64,000 nt of DNA from Streptomyces sp. CMB-StM0423 (GCF_002847285.1 NZ_CP025407.1:4248501-4312500); one strand, 5' to 3'; counted from the first letter of the stretch, positions 8,117 through 16,509 are shown. Made by a program: numbers and translations. Notes: generated by a model from the letters alone, not told the origin.

Positions 8117-9715
8117 ATGGCCACCGCACCGCTCGCCAAAGGCGCCAACCTGCCCGTCGACGCCCCCGCGGTACGCGCCGAACTCTCCTGGTCCGAGGGC
8201 CCCGGCGTACCCGACGTCGACGCCTCGGCGCTGCTGCTCACCGCCGCCGGCCGGGTCCGCGACGACGGCGACTTCGTCTTCTACAACCAGCCGCAGCACA
8301 CCACCCAGGCGGTCACCCACCTCGGCAAGCAGCAGGCCGGCGGCCGCTACACCGACTCCGTCGAGGTGCTGCTGGACTCCCTGGGACCGGGCATCGAACG
8401 CGTCGTCCTGTGCGCCTCGGCCGACGGCGGCACCTTCGGCCAGGTGCCCGGGCTGTCGCTGCGGCTCCTGGACGCCGCAACGGGCGCCGAACTGGCCCGC
8501 TTCGACATGGAGGCGACGACGGAGACCGCGTTCGTGGGCGGCGAACTGTATCTGCGGGGCGGCCGCTGGAAGTTCCGCGCGGTGGGCCAGGGCTACGCCT
8601 CCGGACTCGCCGGCCTGGCCACCGACTTCGGCATCACGGTCGACGATTCCCCACCCTCTCCCTCCCCCGCCCCACCCACCCCGTCCCCAGCCGCCCCGCT
8701 CGCGGCCCCGGCGGCACCCCCGCCCGTACCGGCACCCCCCACTCCGGCCCCTTCCCAGCCGCCCTCGGCCCCGCAGGCACCCATGCCTCCGGCCCCTGCG
8801 CCAGCGGCGCCCGTCCCCGCCCCGCAGGCACCCTTCGCGGCGCCACCTCCCGCGCCCTACCCGCCGACTGCCCCCGCCGCCGCGCCACCCGCCCCGGGCA
8901 CACACCCCGCACCGGCACCTGCCGCCTCACCCGCCGCGTCCGGCGGGCCGCGGCTGGTCAAGGGCGAGGAGCATCTGCCCGTCGACATGCGCAAGCGGCT
9001 GTCGCTCCGCAAGGAACAGGTGGCCATCAGCCTGCGCAAGCACGGGGCCGCCGATGTCTCCGCGCGCGTCATCATCGTGCTGGACGCCTCCGGTTCCATG
9101 ACCCGCCTCTACGCCCAAGGCGTCGTCGCCGACGTCGTCGAGCGAATGGCCGCGGTCGCCGCGGAGTTGGACGACGACGGGGCCATGCAGGCGTGGACGT
9201 TCGCCTCCCATCCGGCCCGGCTTCCGGACCTGCACCTGGGTGACCTTCCCGACTGGCTGCGACTGCATGTGCGGGTCGGGCAGCTCGCTCTCTTCCGCCC
9301 CCGCAAGAAGCGCAAGGGCCTGGAGAACGGCCAGGTCGACATGCGGACGGTCGGTATCCAGAACGAAGAGCAGAAGGTCATCGCCGAAGTCCGCGCCTAC
9401 GTCCGCGAGGACCCTGCCCCCGATCCCACACTCGTGCTGTTCTTCTCCGACGGCGGTGTCTACCGCAACGCGGAGATCGAGCGCGAGCTGCGCGAAGCGG
9501 TCGAGGAGCCGATCTTCTGGCAGTTCGTGGGCCTCGGAGCCTCCGACTACGGCGTACTGGAACGGTTCGACAGCCTCGGTGGCCGCCGCGTCGACAACGT
9601 CGGGTTCTTCTCCGTCGACGACATCAGCGGACTTCCCGATCCGCAGCTCTACGACCGCCTCCTCTCCCAGTTCCCCGGCTGGATCACCGCCGCCCGCCGC
9701 GCACGCATCCTCTGA
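8117..9715 (+). CDS. TerD domain - von Willebrand A domain fusion (tellurium/stress type)
   Basis: 532 residues. Residues 1-176 are a TerD domain (ELSWSEGPGVPDVDASALLL, DDGDFVFYNQPQ, LRGGRWKFRAVGQGYASGLA). Residues about 177-275 are a Pro/Ala linker of nearly 100 residues. Residues about 280-532 are a vWA domain with an intact MIDAS start DASGS at 323-327 and downstream VLFFSDGGVYRN, the pattern of the TerF/TerY-like vWA proteins. TerD proteins bind calcium and, with vWA partners, belong to widespread stress systems whose mechanism is not settled. Here both halves are one cytoplasmic polypeptide. The gene is alone, not in a ter operon. Confidence 0.9.
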   Translation: MATAPLAKGANLPVDAPAVRAELSWSEGPGVPDVDASALLLTAAGRVRDDGDFVFYNQPQHTTQAVTHLGKQQAGGRYTDSVEVLLDSLGPGIERVVLCASADGGTFGQVPGLSLRLLDAATGAELARFDMEATTETAFVGGELYLRGGRWKFRAVGQGYASGLAGLATDFGITVDDSPPSPSPAPPTPSPAAPLAAPAAPPPVPAPPTPAPSQPPSAPQAPMPPAPAPAAPVPAPQAPFAAPPPAPYPPTAPAAAPPAPGTHPAPAPAASPAASGGPRLVKGEEHLPVDMRKRLSLRKEQVAISLRKHGAADVSARVIIVLDASGSMTRLYAQGVVADVVERMAAVAAELDDDGAMQAWTFASHPARLPDLHLGDLPDWLRLHVRVGQLALFRPRKKRKGLENGQVDMRTVGIQNEEQKVIAEVRAYVREDPAPDPTLVLFFSDGGVYRNAEIERELREAVEEPIFWQFVGLGASDYGVLERFDSLGGRRVDNVGFFSVDDISGLPDPQLYDRLLSQFPGWITAARRARIL

Positions 9716-9889
9716 CCTTCCTCACCCCCGACTCGGCCAAGGGGCAGCGCCACTCGGCGTCCCCTGGCACGCCCCCGACATCACGGCATCCCGCTCGACG
9801 CGCCGGTCCGGCCTCCCGGCCCGGCGCGATCGCCTGTCCCCGCGGCCCAATCCGCCGAGCGGCCCGCCCCGTTCGGGCCGCCGGATCGG

Positions 9890-10786
9890 TCAGCGGGCGG
9901 CCCCACCCGTGTGGGGGACGAGCTCGGCTATGACCGTGTCCCACAGCTCCGGGGGTGGCATCTGGTGGCCCATCCCCTGCAGCGGTACGAGCCTGGCCCC
10001 CGGGATCTCGCGGGCGAGCGCCTCCCCGTGGGCGTAGGGGAATAGGGGGTCGTGCGTGCCGTGGAGCACGAGCGTCGGCGCGGTGATGTCGCCAAGGGAC
10101 AGCGGGGCCTCCTCATTCCCATCGTCGAGCAGCCAGTGGTTGGCGGCCGCGGCGGGGACGGGACTGCGGTCGAAAGCCCGCCCGGCGACGCGGCGCACGC
10201 GCTGCTCGTCGACCGGGATGGCGCCGGCGAAGGTGTGTTCACCGGCGATGAAGTAGGAGATGACCGACTCGCGGTCCGACCAGTCCGGCCCCGGCTGCGG
10301 CTCCGCGAACTTCCGGGCCAGTTCGTCGCTCATCGGCGGCAACTCGGGACGGTCGGGCCCCACCGGCGCCGCGGGGCTCGTGGCGATCAGCGTCAACGAG
10401 GCGACCCGGCCGGGATGTCGCGCAGCGATGGTCTGCGCCATGCCGCCGCCCATCGAGACGCCCACGAGGTGCGCGGAGCCGCGGCCGAGTGCGTCGAGCA
10501 GCCCGACCACGTCGGCGATCAGATCCTCGCCGCCGTACGTCGGCGCCCCGACCGGGAACGTCGTGGACCGGCCCGTATCGCGCGTATCGAAGCGGACGAC
10601 GTACCGCCCGGCCGCGGCCAGGCGTGAGCAGAAGCCGTCCTCCCACCAGTCCATCGACGCTTCCGCGCCCCCGATCAGCAGGATCGGCGGATCCGCGGTC
10701 GCGCCGAACGTCTGCGTACAGATTTCCACCTCCCCGACCCGCACCAACCGCTCCGCCTCGGGCCGGACTTCCGCCGTGCCGTTCAT
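9890..10786 (-). CDS. Alpha/beta hydrolase
   Basis: 298 residues from ATG 10786, with GGGAGG 6 bases upstream. The fold signature is complete: ILLIGGAEASMDWW (oxyanion region), RFDTRDTGRS, the nucleophile elbow GVSMGG with Ser111, the acid region LVLHGTHDPLFP and the His motif GMGHQMPP. It resembles the cofactor-independent hydrolases and lipases of the RdmC/aclacinomycin methylesterase type, which are similar in length and in the IGGxxxSxxxW start. Substrate unknown. It is divergent from an HxlR regulator, and the two genes share a 36-base repeat pair that is probably the regulator's binding site. Confidence 0.88.
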   Translation of the reverse strand: MNGTAEVRPEAERLVRVGEVEICTQTFGATADPPILLIGGAEASMDWWEDGFCSRLAAAGRYVVRFDTRDTGRSTTFPVGAPTYGGEDLIADVVGLLDALGRGSAHLVGVSMGGGMAQTIAARHPGRVASLTLIATSPAAPVGPDRPELPPMSDELARKFAEPQPGPDWSDRESVISYFIAGEHTFAGAIPVDEQRVRRVAGRAFDRSPVPAAAANHWLLDDGNEEAPLSLGDITAPTLVLHGTHDPLFPYAHGEALAREIPGARLVPLQGMGHQMPPPELWDTVIAELVPHTGGAAR

Positions 10787-10821
10787 GACTCGCCTCCCTC
10801 ACCTGGCTTTCCCGAAGGCTA

Positions 10822-10857
10822 CTACATTTCTCGAAGTGTGTGCTACATTTTTCGTAG
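10822..10857. promoter_or_regulatory. Probable HxlR operator: two 15-bp sites 21 bp apart
   Basis: CTACATTTCTCGAAG at 10822 and CTACATTTTTCGTAG at 10843 are near-identical; the second is a palindrome with CTAC/GTAG ends. The 21-bp start-to-start distance is two helical turns, so both would lie on one DNA face. The pair sits between the divergent hydrolase (start 10786) and HxlR (start 10889) and is the only AT-rich stretch around. Confidence 0.65.
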
Positions 10858-10888
10858 CGAAATTCGGGAGCGTGGGAGGAGCGCGGAG

Positions 10889-11557
10889 ATGGCGAGGGAC
10901 GGCGGCGACGAGAGGCGGACTTACGGGCAGGCGTGCCCGATCGCCCACGCGCTCGACATGATCGGCGAGCGCTGGGCGCTGCTGGTCGTGCGCGAGCTGC
11001 GCCTGGGCCCCCGGCGCTACGCGGACCTTCAGGCCGCGCTCCCCGGCATCGGGCCCAGCGTGCTGTCCCAGCGCCTGCGCGACTTGGAGCGGTTCGGCGT
11101 GCTCGCCCGCCGCGCGCTGCCGCCGCCCGCCTCGGCGAAGGTGTACGAGCTGACGGAGTGGGGCAGCGAGCTGGAGCCGGTCTTCGCCGCGCTGCGCACG
11201 TGGGGGCTGCGCTCCCCGGTGATACCTCTGGAGGGGGTGCTGACCTCCGACACCGTGCTGCTCGGGCTGCGTGCCTTCTTCCAGCCGCAGCCGCACGCGG
11301 CGTGGTCGGCGAGCTACCGCATAGAGCTGGAGCGCGAGGTGTACCGGCTGGAGGTCGCCGACGGCGAGTTGACCGCGGTGCGGCGCGGCGAGGAGCCGCC
11401 GTTCCCGGACGTCGCGGTGACCACGGACCACGACACGCTGCAGTCGGTGCTGTCCCACGAGCGCCCGCTGTCCGAGGCGGTCGAAGCGGGAGAGCTGACG
11501 GTCGAGGGTGACGGGGACGTGATGGAGCGCCTGGTGGAGGCGGTCCAGCGGAACTGA
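10889..11557 (+). CDS. HxlR family transcriptional regulator
   Basis: 222 residues from ATG 10889, chosen because GGAGGA lies 8 bases upstream. The in-frame ATG 51 bases earlier would overlap the presumed operator. Residues 10-100 are the HxlR winged helix (ACPIAHALDMIGERWALLVV, PRRYADLQAALPGIGPSVLS, QRLRDLERFGVL). The C-terminal half of about 110 residues resembles an SCP2/sterol-carrier-like ligand domain, which is common in two-domain actinobacterial HxlR proteins. It probably controls itself and the divergent alpha/beta hydrolase in response to a small molecule. Confidence 0.9.
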   Translation: MARDGGDERRTYGQACPIAHALDMIGERWALLVVRELRLGPRRYADLQAALPGIGPSVLSQRLRDLERFGVLARRALPPPASAKVYELTEWGSELEPVFAALRTWGLRSPVIPLEGVLTSDTVLLGLRAFFQPQPHAAWSASYRIELEREVYRLEVADGELTAVRRGEEPPFPDVAVTTDHDTLQSVLSHERPLSEAVEAGELTVEGDGDVMERLVEAVQRN

Positions 11558-11657
11558 GGCCCCGACCTGCTGCCTTACGTCAGGCAGGCGCCTCGGTCGC
11601 CTCCCCGGTCGTCGGCCTGACGCCGGCTCGCCAGACGCGTTGTCCCCGGGCGCCGGG

Positions 11658-12131
11658 TCACCAGACCGGGCGCAGCGGTGGGAGGTCGTCGCCCGCCAGG
11701 CCGTGGACGAGACGGAGGAGCTCGGTGCGGAGGAGAGGGGTGTCGGTGCCCGTGCGGCGGGCGAGTTCGGCTTCGAGGTCGTGCAGGACGTCCCCGGCGA
11801 TGCGGAGGTGCCGGCGGGCGGCGTCGGTGAGGACGACGAGCTTGCGGCGGCCGCCGGCGGGGTGGGCGGTGCGGAGTACGTAGCCGCGGCGCTCCAGGTC
11901 GTCGACGAGTTGGCCGGCGGCCTGTTTGGTGACGCCGAGCCGGGCGGCGAGTTCGCTGCTGGTGGCGCCGTCGGTGCCGAGGATCTGGAAGATCATGCCG
12001 TGCACCGGCCGCAGGTCGGGGTAACCGGCGGCGGCCACCCGCTCGTTGAACTCGGTCAGCACGAGCTGGAAGGCCATGCCGAGCAGGAACAGCAGCTCGG
12101 GCGTCGGCGGGCTGTCGTGGTCGCGGGTCAC
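11658..12131 (-). CDS. MarR family transcriptional regulator
   Basis: 157 residues. The winged helix is clear: VHGMIFQILGTDGATSSELA, ARLGVTKQAAGQLVDDLERR (recognition helix) and HPAGGRRKLVVLTDAARRHL (wing with the conserved D/G-R motif). MarR proteins act as dimers that repress neighbours until a ligand binds. The gene is divergent from a cupin protein, with a perfect palindrome 19 bases before its start, so autoregulation and control of the cupin gene are likely. Confidence 0.9.
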   Translation of the reverse strand: MTRDHDSPPTPELLFLLGMAFQLVLTEFNERVAAAGYPDLRPVHGMIFQILGTDGATSSELAARLGVTKQAAGQLVDDLERRGYVLRTAHPAGGRRKLVVLTDAARRHLRIAGDVLHDLEAELARRTGTDTPLLRTELLRLVHGLAGDDLPPLRPVW

Positions 12132-12149
12132 GGGGACATCTTGACACAG

Positions 12150-12190
12150 TTGAGTAAACCTCCTTTACTCAACCCATTCGAGTAAAGGAG
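12150..12190. promoter_or_regulatory. Probable MarR operator: palindrome plus third half-site
   Basis: TTGAGTAAA (12150-12158) and TTTACTCAA (12164-12172) are exact inverted 9-mers with a 5-base spacer CCTCC. A third half-site GAGTAAA (12180-12186) follows and runs into the AAAGGAG that could serve as the cupin gene's ribosome binding site. TTGACA at 12141 could be a -35 element. Confidence 0.7.
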
Positions 12191-12200
12191 CCTTACACGC

Positions 12201-12578
12201 ATGAAGGTCATCACCCCGGCCCCCGACCGCACCGTCACCACCCCGAACGCCTCCATGGAGTCCCTCGCCACCCCCTCCCAGGGCAGCACCGCGCTCAGTA
12301 CCTGGCGAGTACGCATGGACGCGGGCCAGTCCGGGCCCGTGCACGCCATCGACCGCGAGCAGGTCTGGATGGTCATATCCGGCTCCCTCACCGTGGCCTG
12401 CGACGGCCGCACCGAGACCGCCGCCGCCGGGCAAGCGGTCCTGCTCCCGCCCGGCGTGCTGCGGCGGCTCGGCGCTGCCGAGGGCACCGGCGCCGTCGAG
12501 GCGCTGGTGGCGATGGAGGCCGGCGGCAGCGCAGTCACCGAGGACGGCACGCGGCGCTCCCTGCCCTGGGCGGAGTAG
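12201..12578 (+). CDS. Cupin domain protein
   Basis: 125 residues from ATG 12201. A single cupin barrel is visible: HAIDREQVWMVISGSLTVAC (motif 1 in a degenerate form, with H and E), then AAAGQAVLLPPGVLRRL (motif 2 with PPG). Only one clear His remains in the metal site, so metal binding is uncertain. Small cupins of this kind are often sensor-like or act on small metabolites. The divergent MarR gene and its operator suggest ligand-controlled expression. Confidence 0.8.
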   Translation: MKVITPAPDRTVTTPNASMESLATPSQGSTALSTWRVRMDAGQSGPVHAIDREQVWMVISGSLTVACDGRTETAAAGQAVLLPPGVLRRLGAAEGTGAVEALVAMEAGGSAVTEDGTRRSLPWAE

Positions 12579-12757
12579 GGCGCATCCCTGCGGCGGCGGA
12601 GGCGACCGGTGTGCCCGGTTGACGGCGTTCGGCCTGCTCGGCGGCTGCCGCGGTGGTCGCGCGGCAGGCGCGCGTCCGGTGCGCGTCAGTCGGCGGTCGC
12701 GTGGGTCCGTACGGAGGCGCCGTCCTCGGCCCGTGCGGCGCCGGCGGTGTCTTCGGC

Positions 12758-14026
12758 CTATACGGCCGCGGCGTCCTTCCGCGGGTCGCCCTCTTCGTCG
12801 TGTACGGCGCTGCCCGCCACGGGTACCGTCCGTGTGGCGGCCGCCGTACCCGCGGTGCCTGCCGCGCGGCGCTCCAGTCGTGCGGAGAGGAGTGCGAGGG
12901 CCAGGCCGGAGGCGGCGAGGGCGGCGCCGACCCAGTTGGGGGCGGTGTAGCCGAGGCCGGCGGAGATGACGAGGCCGCCGAGCCAGGCGGCGATGGCGTT
13001 GCCCAGGTTGAACGCGCCGACGTTGACGGCCGAGGCGAGGGTGGGCGCGGCGGCGGCCTGGTCAAGTACCCGCTTCTGCAGCGGCGGCACGGTCGCGAAG
13101 CCGAAGAACCCGACCAGGAAGATGCTCACGGCCGCCGCCGGCTTGCTGTGCGCGGTGAGCGTGAACAGTGCCAGCGTCGCGGTCAGGGCGCTGAGTGCGA
13201 CGTACAGCATCGGCATCAGGGCGCGGTCCGCGAAGCGCCCGCCGATCAGGTTGCCGCCGACCATGCCGAGCCCGAAGAGGGCGAGGAGCCAGGTGACGGA
13301 GCTGTCGGCGTAGCCGGCGACCTCCGTCATCATCGGGGCGATGTAGGTGATGGCGGCGAAGACCCCGCCGAAGCCGACGACGGTCATGCCCATGGCCAGC
13401 AGTACCTGGACGTTGAGGAACGCTGCGAGTTCGCGCCGGAGACCGGTGGCACCGGGGGAGGAGGGTTCCGCGGGCGGCTGCGGCAGGTCCGGTACGAGCC
13501 TGGCCACACCCGCCAGCCCGACGACCCCGATCGCCGCCACGGCGAGGAACGTGGCCCGCCAGCCGACGGTCTGCCCGAGGAGCGTGCCGCCGGGGACGCC
13601 GACGACGTTGGCCACGGTCAGCCCCGTGAACATCATCGCGATGGCCCCGGCCCGCTTGTCCCTGGCGACCAGCCCGGCGGCGACGACGGCGCCGATGCCG
13701 AAGAACGCGCCGTGCGCGAGCGAGGCGACGATGCGGCCGGCGAGCATGATGCCGAAGGCGGGGGCGAGGGCGGAGATGACGTTGCCTGCGATGAACAGGC
13801 CCATGAGGCTCATCAGCATCCGCTTGCGCGAGACGCGGGTGCCGAGCGCGGTGAGCAGCGGGGCGCCGCCGAAGACGCCGAGGGCGTAGCCGGTGGTGAG
13901 CCAGCCGGCGGTGGGGACGGAGACGGAGAACTCGTCGGCCACCTCGGGCAGCAGGCCCATGATGACGAACTCCGTGGTGCCGATCCCGAAGGCGCCGATG
14001 GCCAGCGCGAGCAGCGCGAGAGGCAT
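12758..14026 (-). CDS. MFS transporter (AraJ/drug efflux type)
   Basis: 422 residues from ATG 14026, with AGGAG 7 bases upstream; a TTG 42 bases earlier lacks such a site. Twelve hydrophobic segments are visible, with the DHA12 signature of the AraJ/CmlA group: GIGTTEFVIMGLLPEVADEF at the first helix, GWLTTGYALGVFGGAPLLTA, the motif A loop GTRVSRKR, and motif C-like LTVANVVGVPGGTLLGQ, typical of proton antiporters that export drugs or sugars. The C-terminal 30 residues are variable. It is divergent from a MarR regulator, an arrangement typical of inducible efflux pumps. Confidence 0.92.
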   Translation of the reverse strand: MPLALLALAIGAFGIGTTEFVIMGLLPEVADEFSVSVPTAGWLTTGYALGVFGGAPLLTALGTRVSRKRMLMSLMGLFIAGNVISALAPAFGIMLAGRIVASLAHGAFFGIGAVVAAGLVARDKRAGAIAMMFTGLTVANVVGVPGGTLLGQTVGWRATFLAVAAIGVVGLAGVARLVPDLPQPPAEPSSPGATGLRRELAAFLNVQVLLAMGMTVVGFGGVFAAITYIAPMMTEVAGYADSSVTWLLALFGLGMVGGNLIGGRFADRALMPMLYVALSALTATLALFTLTAHSKPAAAVSIFLVGFFGFATVPPLQKRVLDQAAAAPTLASAVNVGAFNLGNAIAAWLGGLVISAGLGYTAPNWVGAALAASGLALALLSARLERRAAGTAGTAAATRTVPVAGSAVHDEEGDPRKDAAAV

Positions 14027-14075
14027 GCGGGGACTCCTGCGGTGGGTGCGGGGGCTGGCATTTACCAAGCGCCCA

Positions 14076-14117
14076 CAATAATTGCGTACGCTGGTCCTTG
14101 CAAACGCTGGTTATTGC
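14076..14117. promoter_or_regulatory. Probable MarR binding region between efflux pump and regulator
   Basis: A direct repeat ACGCTGG-N2-TTGC occurs at 14088-14101 and 14104-14117 (16-bp period). CAATAA at 14076 and TTATTG at 14111 form an inverted pair. This AT-richer stretch lies between the divergent MFS (start 14026) and MarR (start 14187) genes. Confidence 0.5.
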
Positions 14118-14186
14118 GGTGGTGGAGTAAACTCGGGGTCAGGACGGCGAACGCACGCACTGCACTCACGGGACGCGGAGGCGCTC

Positions 14187-14648
14187 ATGGCGGCCACAGC
14201 CGAGCAGCTCGACGAACTGGCCCGGGGCTGGTCGGCCCTGGCATCCCTGCACGCCCGCATCGAGACCCACGTGGAGCGCACGCTCCAGCGCGCGCACCGG
14301 CTGAGCGCCCGCGAGTACTCCGTACTGGACGCCCTCAGCCGCCAGGACGACTTCCACCTGCGCATGAACCAGCTCGCCGACGCCGTCGTCCTCAGCCAGA
14401 GCGCCACCACCCGCCTCGTCACCCGCCTCGAGGACCGCGGCCTGCTCAGCCGCTACGTCTGCCCGGACGACCGCCGCGGCATCTACACCGAGGTCACCCC
14501 CGCCGGCCGCAGCCTCCTCGCGGAAGCCAGGCCCGGATACGAGGCGTCCCTGCGCGCCGCGCTCGACGAGGCCGCGAAGCGGCCGGAACTGGCGCCGCTG
14601 GTGGCGGCGGTGGAGACGCTGGAGGCCCCTGCGGCGTACGCGAGGTAG
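14187..14648 (+). CDS. MarR family transcriptional regulator
   Basis: 153 residues from ATG 14187, with GGAGG 5 bases upstream. The winged helix reads LSAREYSVLDALSRQDDFHL, LADAVVLSQSATTRLVTRLE, DRGLLSRYVCPDDRRGIYTE; the DDRRG wing is a strong MarR marker. It is divergent from the MFS pump and is the likely repressor of it. Length is standard for the family. Confidence 0.92.
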   Translation: MAATAEQLDELARGWSALASLHARIETHVERTLQRAHRLSAREYSVLDALSRQDDFHLRMNQLADAVVLSQSATTRLVTRLEDRGLLSRYVCPDDRRGIYTEVTPAGRSLLAEARPGYEASLRAALDEAAKRPELAPLVAAVETLEAPAAYAR

Positions 14649-14738
14649 GAGCGCGTACGGCGGTGGGGCGGCGCACAGAGCGCCGAGGGGCGCGTACGGA
14701 ATGGGGCGCGCCCCGGGGGCACGCATAGGGTCGGCAGC

Positions 14739-15191
14739 ATGACCGACCTGGCAATCCGGCACGCGACCGCCGCCGACGTCCCCGCCATCGTGGCGATGCT
14801 CGCCGACGACCCCCTGGGCGCCACCCGCGAGACACCCGACGACCCCGCCCCGTACGAGGACGCCTTCGTGCGCATCGACGCCGACCCCGGCCAGCACCTC
14901 GTCGTCGCCGAACGCGACGGCCGCGTCGTCGGAACGGTCCAACTCACCGTCATTCCCGGGCTGTCGCGGCGGGGAGCGACGCGGGCGCTCATCGAAGCGG
15001 TGCGCGTGCACCGCGAGGAGCGCGGGGGCGGGCTGGGGACGCAGCTCATCGAGTGGGCGGTCGAGGAGGCGCGACGGCGCGGGTGCGCGGTCGTGCAACT
15101 CACATCGGACGCTACGCGCACGGACGCGCACCGCTTCTACGAGCGGCTGGGGTTCGCCGCGTCACACGTGGGGTTCAAGCGGATGCTGTAG
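14739..15191 (+). CDS. GNAT family N-acetyltransferase
   Basis: 150 residues. It is a single GNAT domain with HLVVAERDGRVVGTVQLTVI (strand 4), IEAVRVHREERGGGLGTQLI (motif A, acetyl-CoA loop R-G-G-G-L-G-T) and DAHRFYERLGFAASHVGFKR (motif B). This is close to the common aminoalkylphosphonate/amino acid type acetyltransferases. No Shine-Dalgarno is present; TAGGGT lies 9 bases before the ATG, so the transcript may be leaderless. It is monocistronic. Confidence 0.9.
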   Translation: MTDLAIRHATAADVPAIVAMLADDPLGATRETPDDPAPYEDAFVRIDADPGQHLVVAERDGRVVGTVQLTVIPGLSRRGATRALIEAVRVHREERGGGLGTQLIEWAVEEARRRGCAVVQLTSDATRTDAHRFYERLGFAASHVGFKRML

Positions 15192-15305
15192 CGGCGGCGG
15201 GCTGTGGTCGGGGTTGGGGCCGGAGGACTGGCAACCGAGACCGAGGAACCACCCCTTGCGTCGAATCTTCCCTGCTCAGAAGAGCACAGCGGGCAAGATC
15301 CGAAG

Positions 15306-15314
15306 TTATCCACA
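15306..15314 (+). promoter_or_regulatory. Isolated DnaA-box-like 9-mer
   Basis: TTATCCACA, an exact match to the classical DnaA box, lies 40 bases upstream of the following gene. As a single site it may be coincidence or a regulatory DnaA site. See the cluster near 36.4-36.7 kb. Confidence 0.35.
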
Positions 15315-15354
15315 GGCCCGGGCGGGCCCGCTTGAGCTTCGGCATACTGCCACT

Positions 15355-16509
15355 ATGCAGATCACGACAGAGCAGCGACGAGCCCGGATCGGCGTGCGGC
15401 ATGCGCTGGCGCCGACCGCCCGCGCGGCCTCGCCCGTCGACGCCGCCGACGCGGTCGTCGCGCTGCATGCGACGGACGCGGCGACCGTCTTCCTCTCCGC
15501 CTGCGCGCGGATGAGGGAGCCCGGAGTCACGCCCGTAGAGCGCGCGCTCTACGAGGAAGTGGCGCTGGTGAAGCTGCTGTCCATGCGGCGCACGCTCTTC
15601 GCGGTCAGCCGCGAGCTGGCGCCCGTCGTGGACGCCGCAGCCGCCCGCGCCATAGCGGCCCGCGAGCGCGCCACCTTCCTCAAACACCTCAAGGACTGGA
15701 ACGGCCTGGACGAGGCGTGGCTGCAGCGCGCCGAAGCCGCCGCGCTGGCCGTGCTCAAAGACAAGGGCGAGGCAACCGGCAGCGAGATATCCGCCGCCGA
15801 GCCGCTGCTGCGCACGAAGATCAAGGTCTTCCCCGGCAGCCGCCAGGAGACGCAGCAGGGCGTGACGACGCGCGTGCTGCGAATGCTCGCCTGCGACGGG
15901 CACATACGCCGCGGCCACCCGCGCGGATCATGGACGTCGAGTCAGTTCCGATGGGCGCCCGGCGAGGACTTCGGCGGCATGGACGTCGCCGAGGCGCAGA
16001 CGGAGCTGACCAGACGCTGGCTGTACGCGTACGGGCCGGCCACCGAAGCGGACCTCGTGTGGTGGACCGGCTGGACGAAGACCGCCGCACGCAAGGCACT
16101 GGCCGCGACCGGCGCCGTGGCGGTGGAGCTGGACGAGGGCACGGGGTACGTGCTGCCGGACGACACCGGGCCGGTCGCGCAGCCGGAGCCGTGGGCGGCG
16201 CTGCTCCCGGGGCTCGACCCGACACCGATGGGCTGGAAGGAACGCGACTGGCACCTCGACGCCGGCTACCGCAAGGCGCTGTTCGACGGCAGCGGCAACG
16301 TGGGACCGACGGTGTGGTGGAACGGCGAAGTCGTCGGCGGCTGGGCGCAGCGACAGAACGGAGAGGTGGTGTGGCGGATGCTCACGGACATGGGCGGCGA
16401 CGCGGAACGCGCGGTGGCCGCGGAGGCCGAACGACTGACGGCATGGGTGGGCGACGCCCGAATAACGCCGAGGTTCCGCACGCCGCTGGAGAAGGAGTTG
16501 GCCGCATAG
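15355..16509 (+). CDS. Winged-helix DNA-binding protein of the AlkZ/YcaQ-like family (HTH_42)
   Basis: 384 residues from ATG 15355. The sequence follows the HTH_42 family pattern: VVALHATDAATVFLSACARM near residue 35, LVKLLSMRRTLFAVSRELAP, the DNA-binding region STDR-like ETQQGVTTRVLRMLACDGHI, WTSSQFRWAPGEDF, and the C-terminal barrel LLPGLDPTPMGWKERDW followed by GNVGPTVWWNGEVVGGWAQR. Relatives AlkZ and YcaQ unhook DNA interstrand crosslinks using a QxQ-type motif; here the equivalent loop reads HATD, so glycosylase activity is uncertain. No Shine-Dalgarno; the ATG follows CATACT closely and may be leaderless. Confidence 0.8.
   Translation: MQITTEQRRARIGVRHALAPTARAASPVDAADAVVALHATDAATVFLSACARMREPGVTPVERALYEEVALVKLLSMRRTLFAVSRELAPVVDAAAARAIAARERATFLKHLKDWNGLDEAWLQRAEAAALAVLKDKGEATGSEISAAEPLLRTKIKVFPGSRQETQQGVTTRVLRMLACDGHIRRGHPRGSWTSSQFRWAPGEDFGGMDVAEAQTELTRRWLYAYGPATEADLVWWTGWTKTAARKALAATGAVAVELDEGTGYVLPDDTGPVAQPEPWAALLPGLDPTPMGWKERDWHLDAGYRKALFDGSGNVGPTVWWNGEVVGGWAQRQNGEVVWRMLTDMGGDAERAVAAEAERLTAWVGDARITPRFRTPLEKELAA

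Noticed and set aside
12579..12757. Small ORF after the cupin gene
   Set aside because: All frames give Arg/Gly-rich shadow products and there is no ribosome binding site.
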